Assembly: GCA_002715035.1 (NCBI GenBank) | Contig: PAXB01000039.1 | Location: 1 to 7,143 of the forward strand | Source: Fidelibacterota bacterium | GTDB lineage: Bacteria; Fidelibacterota; Marinisomatia; Marinisomatales; TCS55 | Length of the DNA stretch: 7,143 bases | Direction of reading: 5' to 3' | The notes under the pieces: generated by a model | What the model was told of the DNA's origin: nothing | The model's input: the letters and a program-made list of their open reading frames with translations, nothing else | Database searches by the model: none | Program-made: the position numbers and the translations under genes | Part shown: positions 1 to 5,900 of the stretch, one piece after another | Layout of the letters: each line of letters starts with the position of its first letter | Numbering within the stretch: the first letter of the stretch is position 1

Positions 1-974
1 TGGCCAATGGATTGTTAAAAGTACCAGTGGCACTACATGAACCGGGGCGAATTGGACTCCAAATTATGACACCATGGACGATTATGATCGCCTGGCGGCG
101 TCTGAACCAGGGTGTTATGATTAAATATGGAAATTCTCAGTTAGTCGCTTTGGGTACGGTCATTCGGCTTATTACACTTGTATCCGTATTATTTTTTGGG
201 ATTTCCTATACAGATTGGTCCGGTGCAAAGGTGGGTGCGGTGGCGGTAGCCATTTCGGTAACGATGGAAGCCATTTTCGCTCATTTTATGGTTCAAAACA
301 TTTTACACAAAACTTTACCCCAAACAAGTGATGGAAAACCCATCACACTGAAATCTTTTACCCATTTTTATTTGCCATTAGCCATTACGCCTCTCATGAC
401 ATTACTCATCCACCCTGCCGGCGCAGCGGGGATGAGCCGTATGCCGGACACCTTGGCTTCACTGGCATCCTGGCCTGTGGTATATGGATTAATATTTATA
501 ACCCGGGGATTTGGGTTTGCATTCAACGAAGTGGTGGTATCCATGGCCGGGAAGCCATCCGGAAAAATTCAACTCCAGCGATTCGCCCGGATACTTGCCC
601 TTGTGACCATGACTATGATGGCAATGGTAGCATTGACACCTTTGGGAGAAATATGGTTTAGCCGCGTATCAGGATTGTCGCCTGAATTAACCCATTTATC
701 CTCAGTAACGGTCATGTTTGCTATCCTTATGCCTGGATATCAAGTGTATCAATCATGGTATGGGGGTATGCTGGTCCATCACCACAAAACGCGAGGTATC
801 AGTGAAGCAGTTTTGGTTTATGTATCCATGGCCTTATTCGGTTTATGGCTGGGCACAAAATTAGCCACCTTTCCCGGGATTTATTGGACCATCAACGTTT
901 TTGTAATTTCAGGGATTTGTCAAACTTTCTTTTTGAGATATCGTTATAAAAGAATCAAATTAATCCATGGATAA
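1..974 (+). CDS. MOP-superfamily-like (MATE/ANKH-like) polytopic membrane protein, C-terminal part
   Basis: The reading frame is open from the first base and enters the window from upstream; codons before the TTG at 12 still read in frame (A-N-G-L-L-K). I therefore treat it as the 3' part of a longer gene, not one starting at 12. The roughly 323 visible residues are very hydrophobic, with about eight predicted membrane helices. Counted from the TTG codon they lie near residues 44-66, 72-96, 117-135, 149-170, 188-212, 228-248, 261-282 and 284-307. The stretch AWRRLNQGVMIKYG before a helix, and a half-protein length with about eight helices, resemble 12-14-helix flippases and exporters of the MOP superfamily, including ANKH-like proteins. 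This is a fold-level impression, and no substrate can be named. The tail RYRYKRIK is basic and probably cytoplasmic. The stop overlaps the next gene by 8 bases, implying coupled translation. Confidence 0.6.
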   Translation, partial: ANGLLKVPVALHEPGRIGLQIMTPWTIMIAWRRLNQGVMIKYGNSQLVALGTVIRLITLVSVLFFGISYTDWSGAKVGAVAVAISVTMEAIFAHFMVQNILHKTLPQTSDGKPITLKSFTHFYLPLAITPLMTLLIHPAGAAGMSRMPDTLASLASWPVVYGLIFITRGFGFAFNEVVVSMAGKPSGKIQLQRFARILALVTMTMMAMVALTPLGEIWFSRVSGLSPELTHLSSVTVMFAILMPGYQVYQSWYGGMLVHHHKTRGISEAVLVYVSMALFGLWLGTKLATFPGIYWTINVFVISGICQTFFLRYRYKRIKLIHG

Positions 975-1494
975 AACAGAATTAAAAGACAATGTAACCA
1001 TACAACAGCCCCAGATTCATGATTCTGCTTTTGTGGCCAAAGGCGCTCAAGTCATTGGCGATGTCATTTTAAAGGCCGGTAGTTCTATTTGGTACAATAC
1101 CGTTTGCCGGGGAGATATTAACCAGATTGTGATTGGTGAACGGACAAACATCCAAGATAATAGCGTGATTCATTTAGAAAATGATCAGGGCGTGATCGTG
1201 GGTGACGACGTGACAGTAGGACATAACGCCATTATTCACGGTTGTTCCATAGAAGATGGCGTTCTCATTGGCATGGGAGCCATCATTATGAATGGTGTTG
1301 TCGTGGGAAAAGGGTCCGTCATTGGCGCCGGTGCCGTGGTAAAAGAAAATTTGATTATACCTGAATTGTCACTTGTGGTGGGTGTACCGGGAAAAATTGT
1401 AAAAACGTTAACACAAGATATATTTGATAAAAATGTACAATGGGCCCATAAGTATGTGCAGTTGGCTCATATCCATAAGGAGTACCAACAATGA
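967..1494 (+). CDS. Gamma-carbonic anhydrase family hexapeptide-repeat protein
   Basis: This is a 175-residue protein of the gamma-carbonic anhydrase / YrdA / PaaY type, a trimeric left-handed beta-helix with metal sites at subunit interfaces. Hexapeptide-like turns run from about residue 18 to 147, followed by a C-terminal helix (about 149-173). Residues aligning with the archaeal enzyme Cam are present: R48 and D50 in CRGD, Q63 in NIQDN, and zinc ligands H69, H86 and H91 (spacings 2, 6 and 5, as in Cam). The metal site therefore looks intact. I do not see the acidic loop that carries the Cam proton shuttle, so hydration of CO2 is plausible but not assured; many family members have no proven activity. 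It is likely cytoplasmic, with no signal peptide. The ATG at 967 lies inside the end of the preceding gene and has no strong SD, which suggests translational coupling. The stop shares an ATGA with the next gene. Confidence 0.9.
   Translation: MDKTELKDNVTIQQPQIHDSAFVAKGAQVIGDVILKAGSSIWYNTVCRGDINQIVIGERTNIQDNSVIHLENDQGVIVGDDVTVGHNAIIHGCSIEDGVLIGMGAIIMNGVVVGKGSVIGAGAVVKENLIIPELSLVVGVPGKIVKTLTQDIFDKNVQWAHKYVQLAHIHKEYQQ
1477..1482 (+). promoter_or_regulatory. Shine-Dalgarno for the SEC-C membrane protein
   Basis: AAGGAG sits inside the last codons of the gamma-carbonic anhydrase gene, 8 bases before the ATG at 1491. It supports that start, together with the 4-base ATGA stop/start overlap. Confidence 0.75.
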
Positions 1495-1979
1495 AAATTG
1501 GACGAAATGATCCCTGTCATTGCGGGAGTCAAAAAAAGTTTAAGGATTGCCATGGCGACTTGGATAAGGTCAAACAATGGAAGAAAATGGCGATTTATGG
1601 CGGTATAGCCATTGTGGTTATATGGTTTATACTCAATATAATAAATGCAGATAAAGGCACCAATGCACCGTCGGGAAAAATCTGGTCAGAAGAACATGGA
1701 CATTATCATGATATTCAACCCAGCCGCACTCCTATTCCTCCCAGGCCTTCCGATGCGCAGCGGTCTTTGAATGTTCCCCAGCCGGAAGGCCCAGCTCCAG
1801 AAGGAAAAATATGGTCTACAGAACACGGCCATTGGCATGATATTACCCCGACCTCAAATCCTCTATCCGAATCAACTTCGACCAATATTCCACAACCCAA
1901 AGGGTCAGTACCAGAAGGAAAAGAGTGGTCTTTTGAACATGGTCATTGGCATGATATCAATTCGCTAAATAATAAATGA
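1491..1979 (+). CDS. Small membrane protein with N-terminal SEC-C zinc motif and three HGHxHD repeats
   Basis: This 162-residue protein has three parts. Residues 3-21 are a SEC-C metal-binding motif (RNDPCHCG followed by DCH; ligands C9, C11, C20, H21 with the family's C-x-C-x8-C-H spacing), known to bind zinc in the SecA tail and many small proteins. Residues 33-52 form one hydrophobic helix preceded by KVKQWKK, so the positive-inside rule puts the N-terminus in the cytoplasm and the rest in the periplasm. The C-terminal part carries three copies of a GK-x-WS-x-EHGH-[YW]-HDI block at residues 61-75, 104-118 and 142-156. They are joined by Pro/Ser-rich linkers, two of which share N-[VI]-PQP-x-G-x-x-PEGK. 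Each block has His at alternate positions (HGHxH) followed by Asp, a plausible Zn/Cu/Ni ligand set. I do not recognise the whole protein as a named family. It overlaps both neighbours by ATGA, so its output is probably tied to theirs. Metal sensing, buffering or delivery is inference. Confidence 0.88.
   Translation: MKIGRNDPCHCGSQKKFKDCHGDLDKVKQWKKMAIYGGIAIVVIWFILNIINADKGTNAPSGKIWSEEHGHYHDIQPSRTPIPPRPSDAQRSLNVPQPEGPAPEGKIWSTEHGHWHDITPTSNPLSESTSTNIPQPKGSVPEGKEWSFEHGHWHDINSLNNK
1671..1958 (+). repeat. Three in-frame GK-x-WS-x-EHGHxHDI coding repeats
   Basis: Three 45-base units lie at 1671-1715, 1800-1844 and 1914-1958, 129 and 114 bases apart start to start. Units 2 and 3 share CATTGGCATGATAT exactly and the preceding CCAGAAGGAAAA. 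Unit 1 is more diverged at DNA level (Tyr instead of Trp before the last His). The pattern fits an old duplication followed by a more recent one, with the protein motif kept by selection. Confidence 0.85.
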
Positions 1980-2191
1980 AATGTCTGTTTAAATTAATCA
2001 TATTCACTTTGCTTATTATCGGGTGCGAAGAAATGCGGGAAGAATCCTGTATAGACGAAAGTAAAATTAAAAATGATCCCTGTCCACGAAATTATGACCC
2101 CGTATGCGGTTGCAATGATAAAACTTATTCGAATCCATGTATGGCCGAAAATGCCGGGTTGGAAAGTTGGACAAAAGGGGAATGTGAATAA
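1976..2191 (+). CDS. Small Kazal-domain lipoprotein
   Basis: This 71-residue protein begins with a short basic n-region, a hydrophobic stretch (residues 7-15) and a lipobox-like I-I-G-C ending at C17. It should be a lipoprotein anchored after cleavage before C17. The mature part is essentially one Kazal-type domain: C25, C36, C44, C46, C55 and C70 fit three disulfides, and YDPVCGCNDKTYSNPC followed by A-x-x-AG matches the family core. Kazal domains classically inhibit serine proteases by a reactive loop; in bacteria many occur in lipoproteins with no known target. The residues after C36 (PRNYDP) would form the exposed loop. The ATG overlaps the stop of the preceding gene by ATGA and has no clear SD, so translation is probably coupled. 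Protection from proteases is inference; the domain could equally be only a stable disulfide scaffold. Confidence 0.85.
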   Translation: MKCLFKLIIFTLLIIGCEEMREESCIDESKIKNDPCPRNYDPVCGCNDKTYSNPCMAENAGLESWTKGECE

Positions 2192-2225
2192 AATCTAAAA
2201 TGAGGTCTGAATTCTCATTGGGTCT

Positions 2226-2264
2226 CCTCTGAAAAACCTGTAGTTTCCCCGGCGTTTTTCGAGG
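2226..2264 (+). promoter_or_regulatory. Hairpin covering the rdgB Shine-Dalgarno
   Basis: CCTC (2226-2229), a single bulged T2230, and GAAAAAC (2231-2237) are complementary to GTTTTTC (2254-2260) followed by GAGG (2261-2264). This gives 11 base pairs with one bulge around a 16-base loop. The 3' arm contains the SD GAGG of rdgB, so the folded RNA would hide the ribosome site, while the A/U-rich inner helix could melt fairly easily. The pairing is directly visible; a regulatory role is inferred. Confidence 0.5.
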
Positions 2265-2265
2265 T
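2261..2265 (+). promoter_or_regulatory. Shine-Dalgarno deciding the rdgB TTG start
   Basis: GAGGT lies 6 bases before the TTG at 2272. With the RdgB N-terminus (V-L-A-T-H-N-x-G-K) beginning right after it, this fixes a TTG start; no in-frame ATG precedes the conserved motif. Confidence 0.75.
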
Positions 2266-2271
2266 ATTAAA

Positions 2272-2859
2272 TTGCAAATAGTTTTAGCCACCCATAACCG
2301 GGGTAAAATGGAAGAAATGGCCGCTATCTTGGGGCACCTTCCTGTTGAACTCCTCACATTAGATGCATTTCCTGAAATTGGTGATATTCCCGAAACCGGG
2401 AATACACTGAAAGAGAATGCATTTATTAAGGCAGAAACAGTCCATCGATTGACTGGTTTGCCCGCATTGGCTGACGATACAGGATTAGAAGTAGATGCAC
2501 TCAACGGAGCACCAGGGATTTATTCCGCTCGTTATGCCGGCGCGGATGCCACTTTTGACGATAATTGCCAAAAAATGCTGAAAGAATTGCATGGCATTCC
2601 TGTAGAAAGACGAACGGCCCGGTTCCGCACCGTGATTGCATTTGTAAATGGTGGCGAAAAAGAATGGGTCGAAGGTGTAGCAGAAGGTCGAATTATTGAG
2701 AAGAAAAGAGGTATTGGCGGATTTGGATATGATCCGATTTTTTACTACTCACCCCTTAGAAAAACCTTCGCAGAGCTGGATTCGGTGGAAAAGAATAGTA
2801 TTTCACATCGTGGGAAAGCTTTGCGTAACTTCTGTGGAATCCTCGAAAAATGGATTTAA
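2272..2859 (+). CDS. rdgB: XTP/dITP diphosphatase (non-canonical purine NTP pyrophosphatase, RdgB/HAM1)
   Basis: This enzyme hydrolyses dITP, ITP and XTP to the monophosphate and pyrophosphate, keeping deaminated purines out of DNA and RNA; it is cytosolic and dimeric. At 195 residues it has the usual family length. All signature blocks are present: LATHNRGKMEE (5-15), TGNTLKENA (42-50), ADDTGLEVDAL (67-77) with the catalytic Asp at D69, GAPGIYSARY (79-88), GFGYDPIF (150-157) and SHRGKA (178-183). Translation starts at TTG with an SD 6 bases upstream, and the ribosome site lies in a predicted hairpin. It is separated by 80 bases from the coupled cluster upstream and by 124 from sprA, so it may be a separate unit or read through from upstream. 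Nothing in the protein looks damaged. Confidence 0.96.
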   Translation: MQIVLATHNRGKMEEMAAILGHLPVELLTLDAFPEIGDIPETGNTLKENAFIKAETVHRLTGLPALADDTGLEVDALNGAPGIYSARYAGADATFDDNCQKMLKELHGIPVERRTARFRTVIAFVNGGEKEWVEGVAEGRIIEKKRGIGGFGYDPIFYYSPLRKTFAELDSVEKNSISHRGKALRNFCGILEKWI

Positions 2860-2918
2860 TAAATAGTGTCAAACATAAGGAGCTGACTATATAGCCTCAA
2901 CGTTAACGGTTTAATCTC

Positions 2919-2953
2919 ACCGCAATAGCGGTAATACTGTACCCAAGTGGGTA
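2919..2953 (+). other. Two tandem small hairpins between rdgB and sprA
   Basis: ACCGC-AATA-GCGGT (2919-2932) and TACCC-AAGT-GGGTA (2940-2953) are each 5-bp stems with 4-base loops, 7 bases apart. Neither is followed by a T run, so they do not make a classical intrinsic terminator. They could be a weak or factor-assisted terminator for rdgB or part of the sprA leader. Confidence 0.4.
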
Positions 2954-2965
2954 TTGTTAACAATA
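2952..2965 (+). promoter_or_regulatory. Perfect 14-bp palindrome upstream of sprA, candidate operator
   Basis: TATTGTTAACAATA is a perfect inverted repeat centred between 2958 and 2959. It ends 5 bases before the sprA SD. A second, shorter GTTAAC-centred palindrome, CGTTAACG, lies at 2901-2908, 54 bases away centre to centre. This is the layout of a dimeric-repressor operator, but no promoter boxes nearby are convincing and no cognate regulator is in view. Confidence 0.35.
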
Positions 2966-2970
2966 AATAT

Positions 2971-2976
2971 GGAGGT
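2971..2976 (+). promoter_or_regulatory. Shine-Dalgarno deciding the sprA TTG start
   Basis: GGAGGT lies 7 bases before the TTG at 2984. An in-frame ATG at 2969 overlaps this site and has no SD of its own (upstream is GTTAACAATAAAT), so it would be a poorer start despite being ATG. Confidence 0.7.
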
Positions 2977-2983
2977 GGATTCC

Positions 2984-5900
2984 TTGCAAAAAAGGATCCG
3001 ATTCGTCAGCTTACTCTTATGGGTGACCGTGGTATTTCCTGCCACTGGCCAGGGGAATCCGTCCATCCAAAACCTCCCGAACAGTTGGCACCCTCAAACA
3101 CCTTTTATCCATAATCCCTATGAAACAGACCGGCCATCTTTGGTTATGCCCTATGATTCACTATCCTATTCTCCCCGAGGATTAATCCGAAAACCATTCC
3201 TCATTATTCAATCGGCGGAAATTTCCAAGGATTGGTCCACCATAACGCTCTCCGGAAAGTTATTCGGGAAATTATATACCATGCCATTCGCAGCTCCCAT
3301 GGATTGGTATTTCGAAAAACAGATAAAGCTCAATAGAGAGTTGGCATTTGTTAAAGCAATCCACGATACGACCAGAAGTAGATCACCTCAAACCCAAATA
3401 CTTCAGGATCGCCGGGGGAGAGGTATCGAAGTGATTGGTGTGGATATGGGTAATATTGGGCGTGTATCCCTCACAGCGCGGGGGAATGTAACGGTGAAAG
3501 GGAATTTGGTATTTCAGGACCAAGAACTCATTCGCTCCAAATTGAGCGAAACTCAAAATACCCATTTAGAATTTGACCAAACCCAGCGCATTAGTGTGGA
3601 AGGAAAAATTGGCGACCGGGTTTCTATCAATGTGGATCATGATTCAGAGCGGGATTTTGACTGGGAAAATAATATTCGAATTTCCTACAAAGGGGAAGAG
3701 GACGATATTGTTCAAACCGTTGATGCGGGAAATGTATCTCTATCTTTACCCGGTTCTCAATCCCTCATGGGTTCTGCCAGTCACCAGGGTTTATTTGGTG
3801 TCAAAACAGTTTCAAAACTAGGCCCCATGAATATCACGGCCATTGCATCTGTAGTCAATACGGAAAAGAAATCACAAGAATATAAAGGCAAGAGTGAAGC
3901 GCAAACCATTAAAATCCAGGATCACCGGTATGTGGAAAATAAATATTTCTTTATTCATGAGTGGTTTCGGGACGGTGTCGTTACTCAAGCCGGAGGTACC
4001 ACCGTTTTTGTGCCACCATTTTATCCTTTAAAAGATGGCCTCCATCAAATTGGGAATATTGTTGTTCGGAATTTTGAACTGTATCAGTTGGATCAAACCA
4101 CCAATTCAGAAACAAACCCCGGTACCGCTTTTGCTGATTTGGAGAATCCAAATGAAAGCGACGATCAAAGCGGAAATTTTAAACGGCTTGAACAGGGGCA
4201 GGATTATATTCTAAGTGAAGATTTGGGATTTGTTCGACTCAGGCAAAGAGCCAATGATGAGGTGCTAGGGTGTACATTTGTCCTGGAAAACCGAGTCACC
4301 GGCGACACTTTAAAAACGATTGGAAAAGGAATTTCAGGAGATTCTGATCAACTGATGATGAAAATGCTGAAACCCCGAAAACTGACGCCCAATCATCCTG
4401 TGTGGCCCCTTATGTTTAAAAATGTCTATTATCTGGGAACCACAAATATCAATAAAGAAGGATTCGAATTACGGATTGTGAATGATCGTTTACCTGTTCC
4501 TAGTCACTTAGATCCTCAAGGAAATCCCTATATTACCCAATTTGGATTAGACAGTTTAAATGAAAGTGGTATCCGGACTTCTGACCAAAAAATAGATTTG
4601 GCTAATCCCAATATAATTAGTCTGGTAGAAGGTGAATTATTTTTCCCCACCTTTCATCCTTTTGCACCGGATACGGTTACCGGAGGAAATCAGGCGCCGG
4701 GCTTGAAAGGATCATTGGGAGAAGGTAAAATGTATTTTACTACCCAACGGACCCAGATCAATAATGACAGTCGGTTTACCATCGAAGTAGATTATGCCAA
4801 CCAAAGTGCCACCATCAATTTGGGATTCATGATTGTGGAAGGTAGTGAACAAGTTTATAAAGGGGGAATCCCCCTTAAAAAGGGGGTGGACTATCAGGTA
4901 GATTATTTCAGCGGTACGATTGTGTTATCTGATGATGTGGATCCCAATGCGGAAATCAAGGTGATTTATGATAAGCATCAATTGGTTACATTTGATAAAA
5001 AGACGATTTTAGGTATCCGATCCCAAATGGATTTTGGAGAAAAATCTTTTATTGGCGGAACGGCCCTGTATTATAATCAATCTGTTGTGAATGAAAAAGT
5101 GGAAGTAGGATATGAACCCATGCGCAACTTTATCTGGGGGTTGAATGGTCGCTTCCAAAAGGATTTTCCCAAACTCACCCGTACTTTGGATAGATTGCCC
5201 TTGATTGAGACGGAACAATTATCGGCGTTTTCTTTTGAAGGTGAATTTGCACAAATTTTACCGAACCCCAATCCAATTAATAACCGAGCAACCGGCGACC
5301 CAAATGGTGTAGCATTTATTGATGATTTTGAAGGGTCGAAGCGTACCACATCCATACCGATTATGAGACGTTTTTGGAGAGAATCCTCAGCCCCATCTGA
5401 CTATAAAACAGGAAAATCATTTACTCAGCGTAATCGTGGGAAATTGAATTGGTTCAATCCATTTGTTCAGGTGCGGACCAAGGATATCTGGCCGAATTTA
5501 TCCACGTCAATTCAAGCCCAGAATGAAACCACAGATATTATGCTTCTTCAGTTTGATCATCGAGAGCATCAGTCTGACGTTCTCCAAGACTCTATCTGGG
5601 GAGGAATTATTACACCATTCTATTCCGGTGACTATGACCAGACAGAGACAAAGTTCTTTGAAATGTGGGTTAAAGGGGATCGAGGAAAACTCACCATTGA
5701 TTTGGGTCAAATCAGTGAAGATCGGGATGGGAATGGTATTTTAAATACAGAAGATATTCCTGTGGGTGGACTGATTGGTGACGGGATTCTGGATGATGAG
5801 GAAGACATTGGGTTGGACGGGTGCCCCGATGCATTTGAAAATGGATGGGGATCCTGTTTGGATCCGGAAGGCCCATCATATTCGGATTATGCAGCCGGCG

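Noticed and set aside
12..14. TTG at 12 as the true start of the first gene
   Set aside because: The frame stays open to the window edge, there is no SD, and the product would start in the middle of a recognisable membrane-protein pattern.
1715..1900. 61-codon minus-strand frame opposite the His repeats
   Set aside because: It is a shadow of the repeat-bearing gene with no SD or recognisable motif.
1671..1958. Repeats at 1671-1958 as a CRISPR-like or mobile repeat
   Set aside because: The units keep the reading frame, vary at synonymous positions and encode a conserved peptide block; spacers are coding linkers.
1771..1968. 65-codon + frame inside the His-repeat gene
   Set aside because: It is an out-of-frame shadow; its apparent internal repeat is only the frame-shifted image of the real coding repeats.
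2199..2219. AATGAG/CTCATT hairpin after the Kazal gene as a terminator
   Set aside because: It has only 6 bp of mostly A/T with a 9-base loop and no T tract behind it; not a convincing intrinsic terminator.
2067..2504. 145-codon open frame on the minus strand
   Set aside because: It lies opposite the Kazal lipoprotein and rdgB, both with strong family signatures, and its translation is low-complexity with no recognisable domain.
2877..2882. AAGGAG, a good SD sequence just after rdgB
   Set aside because: No ATG, GTG or TTG follows at workable spacing; the bases ahead read GACTATATAG, so no small gene can be supported.
2932..2937. TAATAC as a possible -10 box for sprA
   Set aside because: There is no acceptable -35 element 16-18 bases upstream, and FCB promoters often use a different consensus; evidence is too weak for a promoter call.
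3383..5744. Several 60-93-codon frames on both strands between 3383 and 5744
   Set aside because: All lie within the uninterrupted, clearly homologous sprA frame and are chance open frames.
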